Positions 1-9,537 of a DNA stretch of 64,000 nt are shown here, piece after piece. The stretch is from a bacterium (GTDB lineage: Bacteria > Bacteroidota > Bacteroidia > B-17B0 > Aurantibacillaceae): positions 219,815-283,814 of the forward strand of contig JAQSCW010000010.1 of the NCBI GenBank assembly GCA_029945625.1, given 5' to 3'. The notes under the pieces were generated by a model. It saw nothing but the letters and a program-made list of their open reading frames with translations. It was not told where the DNA came from and made no database searches. Both the position numbers and the translations under genes were made by a program. The number at the start of each line of letters is the position of its first letter. Within the stretch, counting starts at the first letter, position 1.

Positions 1-762
1 AAAGACTTCAGGAACGAAGGCATGGATCGCACGCATAATCCTGAATTTACCATTCTTGAGTTTTATGTGGCTTACAAAGATTACAATTGGATGATGACGT
101 TTACTGAAAAATTACTGGAAAAAGCGGCGAATGATCTGCACGGAAAAACGGATGTGTCTGTGGGAAATCTCACAATCGACTTCAAGGCTCCTTTCAAGCG
201 CGTTACCATGTATGAGGCTATTAAAGAACATACAGGTTTCGACATTTCAGCAATGAACGAAGACGATTTACGTGAAGTTTGTACTAAATTGGGTATTCAC
301 ATAGAAGCCAGCATGGGGAAAGGAAAGTTGATCGACGAAATTTTTAGTGAAAAATGCGAAGGCAATTATATCCAACCCACTTTTATTACGGATTACCCCG
401 TAGAAATGAGTCCGCTTACCAAAAAACACCGAACTGCCGAAGGGCTCGTTGAGCGATTTGAATTGATGATCAACGGTAAAGAAATCGCCAATGCCTATAG
501 TGAATTAAACGATCCTATCGATCAGCGTGAGCGTTTTGAGGATCAGTTGAGGTTGCAAGAACGCGGCGATGATGAAGCGATGTTCATTGATCATGACTTC
601 TTAAGAGCCTTAGAATACGGCATGCCTCCTACCTCCGGAATTGGAATTGGAATAGACCGTTTAACGATGCTGCTGACCAATAACGTGAACATTCAGGAAG
701 TACTTTTCTTTCCTCAAATGCGTCCGGAAGCGCCAGCCACGGCGGCAGAAGTACATTCTTAG
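1..762 (+). CDS. lysS: Lysyl-tRNA synthetase class II, C-terminal part (5' truncated by window edge)
   Basis: Frame 1 is open from base 1 ([32 protein letters not shown]...); class II motif 3 [15 protein letters not shown] near C-terminus. Confidence 0.95.
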   Translation, partial: KDFRNEGMDRTHNPEFTILEFYVAYKDYNWMMTFTEKLLEKAANDLHGKTDVSVGNLTIDFKAPFKRVTMYEAIKEHTGFDISAMNEDDLREVCTKLGIHIEASMGKGKLIDEIFSEKCEGNYIQPTFITDYPVEMSPLTKKHRTAEGLVERFELMINGKEIANAYSELNDPIDQRERFEDQLRLQERGDDEAMFIDHDFLRALEYGMPPTSGIGIGIDRLTMLLTNNVNIQEVLFFPQMRPEAPATAAEVHS

Positions 763-929
763 CCAAATTGGACAAGGAACTAAGGAAGTAAAATGTGCTC
801 TAATTAGTTGCGGGTGTATTTAAAATAATGAGCCGGCCCTGGCCGCATGTATAGGAGAAGTATCAGAATACAGCCTATTTGCCGCTTGGGCAATTTAATT
901 TATTTCATATATTTACTTGCTTAAATTTG

Positions 930-1475
930 ATGCGCTTCTCTTTGAAAAATATTTTTTTTCCAATTCTTGTTTTTTTCTTTGTTCTTTCATGCAAACAGGA
1001 GGAAAAAAAACAAGACGCTCCCGTGAAGACACGGATCTTTCCCGGCTACCATATTTTATTGGATGAAGTTGTACGATCTAACGAAGGGGTGTTTCGCGGA
1101 TTGAACCTCAACGCCAATGCCTCTCAGATTAGAAATATCGAAAAATCAACGCCTGCTGAGGAGTCGGAGGGGCACTTGTATTATGAATACAGTCCTGATA
1201 GTGTGACCAATTATTCTATTGATTATTCTCTTACCAAAGATAGTCTTGAAGAAATTACCGTGCAGATCAATACAAATGATCTCGAACTTAGCTCCTATCT
1301 TTTTTGTGACCTTAAAGACTACTATGCCAACAAACTCCCGAATCCCACTGAGGATAAGGGATACGTGGTGTATAATTGTTTTGAGGGACAACGAAAACCT
1401 TTTGTGGTTTCGTTGAGCGACAATTCAAGTCCGAGTAAAGGCATCATCAACATGGTGATTTATAAGGATAAGTAA
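930..1475 (+). CDS. Hypothetical lipoprotein
   Basis: ATG at 930 gives a hydrophobic signal followed by a lipobox-like cysteine (FFFVLSCKQ); the ORF track start at 879 is a TTG further upstream. Confidence 0.6.
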   Translation: MRFSLKNIFFPILVFFFVLSCKQEEKKQDAPVKTRIFPGYHILLDEVVRSNEGVFRGLNLNANASQIRNIEKSTPAEESEGHLYYEYSPDSVTNYSIDYSLTKDSLEEITVQINTNDLELSSYLFCDLKDYYANKLPNPTEDKGYVVYNCFEGQRKPFVVSLSDNSSPSKGIINMVIYKDK

Positions 1476-1477
1476 AA

Positions 1478-2677
1478 TTAATTTCTAAAAAATTTCTGAG
1501 TGGCAAGCAGGCGATCGCCTTCGTAAAGCTCTACAAAATAAACTCCCAGTACAAGATCAGAAGTTTGCAACTCAACAAATGAGTCTTTAGTTTCGGTGTT
1601 TGATGTAAGAACTATTTCACCCAGGATACTTTTTACATTAATCCGATAGCCGATCGATTGTGCCGGATGTGGCAAAGAAATTGTTAAACGCGATTGACAT
1701 GGGTTTGGAAAAACAGAAAGAGACCGCATCTTTTTATTTTGTACGATGCCTGTGGGCACATCGGTTGACCATGTTTCGGTAAGGCGACCAACCGCACTAA
1801 TACCACAGGAATAATAAAAGTCCTGGCCATTAGCACAACTCATTCCCCCTTTTCGACTCTGGCCCGGGAGATTCGGGCCGGGAAACCAGCTCAGAGTAGC
1901 GGGATTAAAGAACCAACAATCATTGTAATAGTTATTTTGTGAATCGTGTCCTCCAAATACAAAGAGTCTGTTGTTAAGTCCGTGCATGGCGGCATACGCG
2001 CGGCCCTCAGTGAGTGGAAAATTAATGAGCGCCAACCAGGTATCGTTTGTGGGATTATATTGATAAAGTTCTTTTCGATGCGCATTGGTGGAATCGATTC
2101 CAAAGAGCATATAGCCTAACCCGTTTAAAGTTGTTCCCGAAGCCCGCCACACAGGCGTGGAAGGGAAATTATTTTTTTGAAGCCAGGTGTCTGAACTCAG
2201 CGTATATTCCCACACCTCTCTACTTAAAGTGCCATCCTGAAATTTGCCCCCCGCAATAATTATTTTGTCTCCGAACGGAAAACACACTGCCGCAATAAGT
2301 CCTTTTCCCGGCTTTGAGGCTACTGTTGTCCACGAATTGGAAGCCAAGGTGTATTTGTACATATTGGTAAGTGCTCCGCCAATTCCATCCCCGCCAAACA
2401 CATAAAAACAATTGCTCCCTGCAAAAGCGCAGGCATATTGTCGTTCGGTGGTATGAGGCATGAAGGCGATCGGGCTCCATGTTCTTGTTGAAAGATTAAG
2501 GGCATAAAAATCGATGGTGGCATTCCACTCTTGCAAACCTGTACCGAAATAGGCGGTGTTATTTACCACCACGGCTACGCCATCATCGCGTTTGGTAGAG
2601 GGAAAATCTGCCAATTTCACCCATAATTGGGCATGCAAAATGGGAGAGACCAACCATAAAAGCAAAAGGGTTCGCAT
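1478..2677 (-). CDS. Secreted Kelch-repeat protein with T9SS C-terminal sorting domain
   Basis: Repeated kelch-like blades (YVFGGDGIGG, FVFGGHDSQNNYYNDCW) and C-terminal SVFPNP...GVYFVELYEGDRLLATQKF typical of type A CTD; likely start at 2677 (MRTLLLLWLV signal). Confidence 0.75.
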   Translation of the reverse strand: MRTLLLLWLVSPILHAQLWVKLADFPSTKRDDGVAVVVNNTAYFGTGLQEWNATIDFYALNLSTRTWSPIAFMPHTTERQYACAFAGSNCFYVFGGDGIGGALTNMYKYTLASNSWTTVASKPGKGLIAAVCFPFGDKIIIAGGKFQDGTLSREVWEYTLSSDTWLQKNNFPSTPVWRASGTTLNGLGYMLFGIDSTNAHRKELYQYNPTNDTWLALINFPLTEGRAYAAMHGLNNRLFVFGGHDSQNNYYNDCWFFNPATLSWFPGPNLPGQSRKGGMSCANGQDFYYSCGISAVGRLTETWSTDVPTGIVQNKKMRSLSVFPNPCQSRLTISLPHPAQSIGYRINVKSILGEIVLTSNTETKDSFVELQTSDLVLGVYFVELYEGDRLLATQKFFRN

Positions 2678-2741
2678 GCGTGTGGTTTTGTTAAGGTTAA
2701 CTAACGAAAAGTGTCGGTATTTAGTATTAATGCCCTTCAAC

Positions 2742-2770
2742 AAAAAAGCCACCCCTAAGGATGGCTTTAA
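2742..2770. terminator. Hairpin AAAGCCA-N10-TGGCTTT with flanking A/T runs
   Basis: Stem AAAGCCA/TGGCTTT between two minus-strand genes. Confidence 0.6.
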
Positions 2771-2784
2771 AATGATTTTGTTAA

Positions 2785-3324
2785 TTAAGCAGTTCCTGTT
2801 TTTCGAACGCCGGTGGTTTTTTTCACACCAACAGCTGTTTTAGGTTTGGCTTTGTCTTTGCTGGCGCTTTTCTTCACACCTAATTTATCTTCGGTTTTAA
2901 GAGCTTTTGTTTTGTCGTCGCCCTCTTTGTTTTCTTCTTTTTGTTTGAGAGCACCATTTGCCTGAAGTATGTTGTACCACGTGATCAATTTGCGCATGTT
3001 GCTGATGTACACGCGATCTTTATCGTATTCAGGTAAGATTTCAGCAAAATATTTTTCGATAGATGTATCGTCAGCTTTGCTGTCAATCGCTGCCCCACCT
3101 TTTTCCTTATCAGATATTGATGTCATAATCTCTTCAAGAGGTTTGTCTTCACCGGTAGTGAACATGCTGATTTCGCCCAAAGTTGAAACTTTGGTAGAAG
3201 CGTAAACGTTTACCCGCTTTTTATCGGCAAGGCCTTCTACAATGATACCATTCTTGCTTTGCGCAATAATTTTAAATAAACCCGGTTGGCCTGTAATAGA
3301 AATAATTCCTGTTAAATCGATCAT
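2785..3324 (-). CDS. DUF5606 family protein
   Basis: MIDLTGIISITGQPGLFKIIAQSKNGIIVEGL...; Lys-rich C-terminal tail; start reassigned to 3324. Confidence 0.75.
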   Translation of the reverse strand: MIDLTGIISITGQPGLFKIIAQSKNGIIVEGLADKKRVNVYASTKVSTLGEISMFTTGEDKPLEEIMTSISDKEKGGAAIDSKADDTSIEKYFAEILPEYDKDRVYISNMRKLITWYNILQANGALKQKEENKEGDDKTKALKTEDKLGVKKSASKDKAKPKTAVGVKKTTGVRKTGTA

Positions 3325-3345
3325 AAATTTGTCTTTTCTGTTGTG

Positions 3346-3353
3346 CAAAGATA
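3346..3353 (-). promoter_or_regulatory. Putative Bacteroidota -7 element TATCTTTG for the DUF5606 gene
   Basis: CAAAGATA on plus strand (TAnnTTTG on minus), 22 nt upstream of ATG. Confidence 0.35.
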
Positions 3354-3672
3354 AGTTTTTAAACAAAAAAAGCACCTTTTTCTCTCATATTTTAAAAAAC
3401 AATAAAAGAGTCATGATATGCCCCTTAACCCCAGTTAATTAGGCATTTGGAGTCGGGAGAAAGAGCAAAATAGGGAGAAAAAAGGCATATTATTATTGCC
3501 GAAAGTCTGAATAAAGCAGGAAAACAATTTTTAGTAAGCAGTAAAAACGGTGCCAACAACAAAGGTAAGCCGGCTATGATTAGGGCCGGGCAAGTTGTTT
3601 ATAAAAACCCAAATGGATACCTTAGTGATCTTCAAAAAAACACGAACTCTAAATTAAATAAAGAAAACGACT

Positions 3673-4968
3673 ATGAAGTACCAATCGATCGACAGCAGTT
3701 TGTTTATAGATAACAGACAAAAATTCAGCAATCATCTAAAGGCAAATTCCATGGCTTTATTTATGAGCAACGATATTTTGCCGACGAATGCCGATGGAAG
3801 TATGGGTTTCAGACAGAATAGCGATTTGTTCTATTTAAGCGGGATTGATCAGGAGGATACCATCTTGGTGCTATTTCCGGATGTAAAAGACGGTCGTCAT
3901 AAAGAGATTTTGTTTGTGAAAGAAACCAGCGAACTCATCGCCATTTGGGAAGGGGCAAAATTAGATAAGGCACAAACCAAACACGTGAGTGGTGTTGATA
4001 TGGTCTATTGGTTCCATGAATTTGAAAAGATCATGAAACCCTTTTTCTCGCAGGCAGAACGCATCTACCTGAACAGAAACGAACACACCCGACGCTCTAT
4101 TGAAACAGAAACTGCTCAGGATCGTTTCAATGCTTCGGTAATGGCGAAATATCCTCTGCATAAATACGAGCGCAGCGCGCCCATCATGCATAAAATTCGG
4201 GCTATAAAAAGTACCCGCGAAATTGAACTCATTCAACAGGCATGCGATATCACTGAGAAGGGATTCAGGCGACTTCTTAAATTCATTAAGCCCGGAGTGT
4301 GGGAATATGAAATTGAAGCGGAACTCATCCATGAATTTATACGCAACCGTTCACAGGGCTTTGCGTATGGTCCCATTGTAGCCAGCGGAAAAAACGCCTG
4401 CGTATTGCATTACGTTGAAAACAATCGACAATGCAAAGACGGCGACATAATTTTATTGGACGTTGCTGCTGAGTATGCGAATTACGCCAGCGACCTCACG
4501 CGATCAGTTCCTGTAAATGGAAAATACACCAAACGTCAAAAAGAAGTGTACAATGCCGTACTGCGCATGCACCGTGCTGCCACTAAATTATTGGTGCCGG
4601 GCATGACCTTCGAAAAATACAACAAACAAGTAGGAGAAATGATGACCGAGGAATTACTTCAATTAGGTCTGCTGAAGAAGGAAGATGTAAAAAATCAAAA
4701 TCCCGATTGGCCTGCTTATAAAAAATATTACATGCATGGTACCAGTCACTTTATGGGATTGGATGTGCATGATGTTGGATTTTTTACTGAGCCTATTCAG
4801 GCAGGCATGGTGTTTACCGTTGAACCCGGTATTTATATTCCGGAAGAAGGTTTGGGAATTCGGATTGAAAATAATTTTATGGTTACGACCACGGGTCAGC
4901 TCGACTTGATGAAAAATATTCCTATAGAAGCCGAAGAAATTGAAGATTTGATGGCCTCGCGGAAATAG
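3673..4968 (+). CDS. pepP: Aminopeptidase P family (M24) Xaa-Pro aminopeptidase
   Basis: Metallopeptidase M24 motifs: ILLDVAAEYANYASDLTRSVPVNG, HGTSHFMGLDVHDVG, FTVEPGIYIPEEGLGIRIENN. Confidence 0.92.
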   Translation: MKYQSIDSSLFIDNRQKFSNHLKANSMALFMSNDILPTNADGSMGFRQNSDLFYLSGIDQEDTILVLFPDVKDGRHKEILFVKETSELIAIWEGAKLDKAQTKHVSGVDMVYWFHEFEKIMKPFFSQAERIYLNRNEHTRRSIETETAQDRFNASVMAKYPLHKYERSAPIMHKIRAIKSTREIELIQQACDITEKGFRRLLKFIKPGVWEYEIEAELIHEFIRNRSQGFAYGPIVASGKNACVLHYVENNRQCKDGDIILLDVAAEYANYASDLTRSVPVNGKYTKRQKEVYNAVLRMHRAATKLLVPGMTFEKYNKQVGEMMTEELLQLGLLKKEDVKNQNPDWPAYKKYYMHGTSHFMGLDVHDVGFFTEPIQAGMVFTVEPGIYIPEEGLGIRIENNFMVTTTGQLDLMKNIPIEAEEIEDLMASRK

Positions 4969-5008
4969 AGAGACTTTTCCTATATGTAGTTTACTCAAAA
5001 AGCAAAGT

Positions 5009-5950
5009 ATGAAAAAATTCGTTCTGCTATCGTGTGCTTCAATTTTTCTCACTCTGGTGTCGTTTGCTCAGGACCCCATTCTCTTGAACAACAATCAGTC
5101 CCTGGTGTACTTCAACCCTTCGTTTGCCGGTTCAAACGGCGGCATTCGTAACCAATTTTCTTACCGCAATCAGTGGCCTGAGTACCATACTAATTATGTT
5201 ACTTATGTGAATAGCTTTGATGCCTACATCCGTCCTATAAAAGCAGGCCTGGCATTTACATATGTGAATGACAACGTTTGGCATGGCGATCTTATAACCT
5301 CATTATACAACCTGAGTTATGCCCAACACCTGAATTTTTTCAACGACAAGTTAAAGATCATTCCCTCAGTTCAGTTTAGTTATGGGCAAAAAGTGTTGAA
5401 CATGAACTCTATCCATTTTGGAGATATGCTGGATGCCCGGACCAGCCAATGGTGGGATACGAAAGAGGCAATTCCTTCTTCCACGAAATCTTATTTTGAC
5501 ATGAGCACCGGCTTACTCGTAAATTTTAAATCAAACTGGTATTTGGGTGCCTGTATGTTTCATATTAATCAACCTGATGTAGGATTAGAAGGGGCACACA
5601 CTTTGCCTGCTCGTTTCCTGTTGCATGCCTCCTATACCTGGCATTTTTCGGAAAAATCGCAACTACAATTCTTTTACCGATATGCGCGTCAGGATAATTA
5701 TGGCACGAACCAGTTGAGTTTGAACATGGTTACCTTTAAATACCTGCTTGTTGGAGTAAGTTATTTTGACGCGGATGCGCTACAAATAAATCTGGGTGCA
5801 AGAACCAATAATTTTTCCTTGCAAGTGGGGTATGATTATACCTATAGTAAACTGGCTGGAAATACAGTAGGATCATGGGAAGTGCATGGAGCATATTATC
5901 TTAGAAACAAAGAAAACCGCAAGTTGCTGACGAATTTTGAAACCTGGTAA
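5009..5950 (+). CDS. PorP/SprF family type IX secretion system membrane protein
   Basis: Signal peptide then QDPILLNNNQSLVYFNPSFAGSNGGIRNQFSYRNQWPE, characteristic of PorP/SprF. Confidence 0.85.
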   Translation: MKKFVLLSCASIFLTLVSFAQDPILLNNNQSLVYFNPSFAGSNGGIRNQFSYRNQWPEYHTNYVTYVNSFDAYIRPIKAGLAFTYVNDNVWHGDLITSLYNLSYAQHLNFFNDKLKIIPSVQFSYGQKVLNMNSIHFGDMLDARTSQWWDTKEAIPSSTKSYFDMSTGLLVNFKSNWYLGACMFHINQPDVGLEGAHTLPARFLLHASYTWHFSEKSQLQFFYRYARQDNYGTNQLSLNMVTFKYLLVGVSYFDADALQINLGARTNNFSLQVGYDYTYSKLAGNTVGSWEVHGAYYLRNKENRKLLTNFETW

Positions 5951-5977
5951 AATAGTGACGGACCCGGTACATCTTTA

Positions 5978-6004
5978 CCACTAAGGGCACTTAGGAACAC
6001 CAAG
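5978..6004. repeat. Nonamer repeat CCACTAAGG|GCACTTAGG|AACACCAAG
   Basis: Direct reading; 9-nt periodicity and similarity to the reverse complement of repeats at about 49.6-49.9 kb. Confidence 0.65.
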
Positions 6005-6056
6005 TGAGGAGTTTGCAGTTTCGACCTTTGAACGTCTTGAACCAATTGATTCTGCC

Positions 6057-6171
6057 GACACGAATTACACTCAGAGGAAATTGTATTGTAAGCGTCTGAG
6101 TATTGCCTCTGTACACTTTATTAATGTTAATTCGTATAATCAGTGTGTACCATAGATATCGAATTCGTGTC
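6057..6171. repeat. Inverted-repeat-bounded intergenic element (GACACGAATT ... AATTCGTGTC)
   Basis: Perfect 10-bp inverted repeat at 6057-6066 and 6162-6171. Confidence 0.5.
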
Positions 6172-6178
6172 TCTTTGC

Positions 6179-8326
6179 TTAGAGGTTATCAATAAAATAA
6201 TTACACACCTTCTCCATCAAATGTGCTCTGTCTTTTCCAAGCACATTGTGCTGATGCCCGGGATAAACATAATAGTCTAACTGAATACCCTTATCTACTG
6301 CTTTCTTTTGGTACATGATGCTGTGTTGCCATACCACCACATCGTCTTGTGCGCCGTGGATCATCAGCAATTTACCTTTGAGTTTGTCAACATGATTCAA
6401 CAGATTGTTGGCGTCATAACCTGCACTGTTTTCTTGCGGCATGTCCATGTACCGCTCGCCATACATGATCTCATAATATTTCCAGTCAATAACAGGTCCA
6501 CCTGCTGCCGCAACTTTAAATGTACCGGGGTAGCGGGTCATTAAGGAGGTGGTCATAAAACCACCATAACTCCAGCCATGAACTCCCATGCGGTTGGCAT
6601 CAACATACGAAAGTGACTTAAGGTACTCCACTCCTTTTAATTGATCTTCCATTTCTTTGGTTCCCACCTGCCGGTGAATCACTTGCTCAAAGGCTTTGCC
6701 ACGGTTAGAAGTGCCGCGTCCGTCGAGTGTAAAAACTATAAATCCTTTTTCTGCCATATATTGGTACCACAATTCTCCTCCTGCCATCCAGGTATTGGTC
6801 ACCAATTGAGAATGAGGTCCGTTATACAAATACACGAGTACCGGATATTTTTTTGTGCTGTCGAAATCAACAGGTTTAAACAAACGGCAATACAAATCAG
6901 TGCCCTCGGTGTTCTTAATGCTGAACAAAGTCCAGGTTCCTTTTTTGTATTCTTTGGTAGGATCTTCTGCATTAAAAATAGTTGTTGATTTGCCATTCGA
7001 AGTATTAATCAACCTGCATTCCCGCGGAGTATAGCAGGATGAAAAATTATCGATCAGATAATCCCCCTTTTTGTTAAGGACTGCTGTATGAAAGCCAGAG
7101 TCCTTTGTAAGCCGAGTTAGTTTTCCTGTTTTTAAATTCACGGAGTAAAAATCCTGGTTTACGGGGCTTTGTTCGTTGGCATGAAAAAATAAGTTCTCTC
7201 CTTTTTCATCAAAGCCATTTTCGGCCTTTACTTCCCAATTGCCTTTGGTAAGTTGCTTCACAAGGGTGCCGTCGCTGTTATACAAATAAAAATGATTGTA
7301 GCCATCACGGCGACTTTGCCAGATAAATTGACCGGGATTGTTTTTCACAAATACCATGGCATGCTGGGGCTCAATGTATTTGTCGTCGTTCTCCGAAAAC
7401 AATGTTTTAATAAAAGCACCTGTTTGGGCATTATACTCATTTAATTTGCTTTGATTTTGTTCGCGGTTAATGATGTCGATGTAGATTTTTGTTTCATCAG
7501 GACTCCATGCAATATTGGTGAGGTACTGTTCTTTGGGCCCTTCGGTAATAATGGAAATACTTTTTTGAGTTTGGAGGTTATGCACCAGCAAGGTCACATA
7601 ATGACTTTTATTGCCGGCCATAGGGTATTTGATGTTTTTGTTTTTTGCGGGGTAGGTAGTCCAGTCAATAATGGGATAATCCGTCACATCACTTTGATCC
7701 ATGCGGTAATATGCGATGTAGTTTCCTTTCGGACTCCAATAGGTGCCCTTGTGAATTCCAAACTCATCGCGGTGCACACTTTTGCCGTAAACCAATTCGT
7801 AGGAGCCGTCTCTTGTAACTTGCTCGGCTGTGCCCTTCTGAGCAATGAACAAATTATTTTCAACGGTCCATGCAAAGGTCACCCCTTCTTCAAACACATC
7901 TAAATTTTCGAGCGTCCCATCGCTGGACTTGCGATCTGATTTGACAATAGATTTTTTATCGATGGTATAGGCTAACTCCCCTTTCTTTCCGAGAAAAAAG
8001 AATTCGTTTTCATTTTTCCATTTTACGCCATCAAGCGCACTTACTGTATCGAGATTCTGCGACACAAGCACTTTATTAAGAGCAGACCTAGTGATGGAAA
8101 GAAGATTTTTACCGCTGGCAGGGTCAAGAACCAGCAGTTCATTATTTTCGATATAACTTACCTTATTGGAATTAGGAATAAAGTCAAGATTTTGAAGACG
8201 CTTTGGAGCAAGAGAAGTTCGACCTTTTAAAACAGCTTCCTGAATGCTGAGCAATTTGTTTTGTGAAGTGAGATGGGAAACACCGATGCTGCATAGCAGT
8301 GAAAGGGTGACAAATAAATTTTTCAT
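6179..8326 (-). CDS. S9 family peptidase (dipeptidyl peptidase IV-like)
   Basis: Catalytic GWSYGGF serine motif, GAQDDVVVWQHS and YPGHQH motifs, N-terminal DPP4 beta-propeller region, signal peptide. Confidence 0.9.
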   Translation of the reverse strand: MKNLFVTLSLLCSIGVSHLTSQNKLLSIQEAVLKGRTSLAPKRLQNLDFIPNSNKVSYIENNELLVLDPASGKNLLSITRSALNKVLVSQNLDTVSALDGVKWKNENEFFFLGKKGELAYTIDKKSIVKSDRKSSDGTLENLDVFEEGVTFAWTVENNLFIAQKGTAEQVTRDGSYELVYGKSVHRDEFGIHKGTYWSPKGNYIAYYRMDQSDVTDYPIIDWTTYPAKNKNIKYPMAGNKSHYVTLLVHNLQTQKSISIITEGPKEQYLTNIAWSPDETKIYIDIINREQNQSKLNEYNAQTGAFIKTLFSENDDKYIEPQHAMVFVKNNPGQFIWQSRRDGYNHFYLYNSDGTLVKQLTKGNWEVKAENGFDEKGENLFFHANEQSPVNQDFYSVNLKTGKLTRLTKDSGFHTAVLNKKGDYLIDNFSSCYTPRECRLINTSNGKSTTIFNAEDPTKEYKKGTWTLFSIKNTEGTDLYCRLFKPVDFDSTKKYPVLVYLYNGPHSQLVTNTWMAGGELWYQYMAEKGFIVFTLDGRGTSNRGKAFEQVIHRQVGTKEMEDQLKGVEYLKSLSYVDANRMGVHGWSYGGFMTTSLMTRYPGTFKVAAAGGPVIDWKYYEIMYGERYMDMPQENSAGYDANNLLNHVDKLKGKLLMIHGAQDDVVVWQHSIMYQKKAVDKGIQLDYYVYPGHQHNVLGKDRAHLMEKVCNYFIDNL

Positions 8327-8352
8327 AGTAGGATAATAAGGCGCTAAAATAT

Positions 8353-8360
8353 CAAAAATA
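8353..8360 (-). promoter_or_regulatory. Putative -7 element TATTTTTG for the S9 peptidase gene
   Basis: CAAAAATA on plus strand upstream of ATG at 8326. Confidence 0.3.
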
Positions 8361-8429
8361 GCCGGAATTGAAGAGAATCGGAGCGAGGATTTTTCTCAAT
8401 TTCGAATCTAAATCTTTGATTAATGAATC

Positions 8430-9443
8430 TTAATTGGCATCAAACTCCAATAAGGTATTGTTGCTGATGAGGGTGCCGTCGTTGTAGATGCTAATCTGCA
8501 CATAGTCCCAGACTTTAGGAGAAAGGAGGTCGGGACTGGTAAGGCTGTAGTTATAGGGAATCTTGCCTTCCAGGATCTTAGTTAAGAGTTCTGTTTTCCA
8601 GGGTTCGCCCGATTTACTCAATACACTTTTTATGCTTTCGCGGAAAGAGGCTTCGGGAACCTTCAGATTCAAAACACAGAGTGCCGTTTCAATGGATAAA
8701 TCGTTCTCAGGATTCTTTTCTGACAAAATATAATCTCTAATTAATGTCATGGGATGGATCTTTGAATACAGTGCACACAAGAGATCTTCGATCATGGCCT
8801 CTTGTTTGAAGACATACAGGTTTTTCTTCAAGTTGCCGGCAATAATACTATCCTGAACCAAAGAGGCACTGAGGCACATATAGTGATTAAATATAGTAGG
8901 ATTCTTAGAATTCATGATCGTTTGACCTTGAGAAAAAGTATGTAATTTTTCAAGGACCTTATCGCTGTTGAGCATGGTGGCCAAAAGCAAGGCATTGGAG
9001 GAGATAATCGGATCTTTTGATTTATGAGAATCCGCAAGCTGAATATAGGCGGTAGGATCCAGCATCAATTTCGACAGAAAATCTTTTGTTTTTTGCATTA
9101 CCTGGATTTTACTCAGGTGAAACACATAATAATTTTGTTTAGGTGGCAGGTAATTCACCCCTACAAACGCATAGCCCAATTTTTTTTGCATGAGGTAGAA
9201 AAGCTGCACTTTCTCTTTTGCAGAATAATTCTTGTCGAGTAATACTTTTTTTAGGAGTCCGTTAAAGAAGTCGTCGTTAAAATAATTTTCACGTTTGGTG
9301 GCATCTACCTGATCACGTAGAGTTTTTGAGATCTCGGCGTAAGAGTAGGTAGTTTCGAGGGTAAGTTTATTTATGTTCCTACCTTGTGAAAAGCCTGAAA
9401 GAGAAAATTGGATACAAAGGCAAAAAAGTAAAATTCTTTTCAT
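8430..9443 (-). CDS. Hypothetical secreted protein
   Basis: Long ORF with signal peptide MKRILLFCLCIQFSLSGFSQG. Confidence 0.6.
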   Translation of the reverse strand: MKRILLFCLCIQFSLSGFSQGRNINKLTLETTYSYAEISKTLRDQVDATKRENYFNDDFFNGLLKKVLLDKNYSAKEKVQLFYLMQKKLGYAFVGVNYLPPKQNYYVFHLSKIQVMQKTKDFLSKLMLDPTAYIQLADSHKSKDPIISSNALLLATMLNSDKVLEKLHTFSQGQTIMNSKNPTIFNHYMCLSASLVQDSIIAGNLKKNLYVFKQEAMIEDLLCALYSKIHPMTLIRDYILSEKNPENDLSIETALCVLNLKVPEASFRESIKSVLSKSGEPWKTELLTKILEGKIPYNYSLTSPDLLSPKVWDYVQISIYNDGTLISNNTLLEFDAN

Positions 9444-9537
9444 AAGATTTCTTCAATTCTAATTTAGGAAGGGAAAACGTTTGGTCGGCGTTCCATTTGT
9501 AATGTTTTACACATTACCTTTTTCATTAACGCCTCAT

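Noticed and set aside
765-795. GGACAAGGAACTAAGGAAGT after lysS as another CCACTAAGG-type nonamer copy
   Set aside because: Only a partial, single-unit resemblance; not distinguishable from chance by eye.
7451-7903. 150-aa ORF antisense to the S9 peptidase
   Set aside because: Antisense to a conserved CDS and lacks recognisable motifs.
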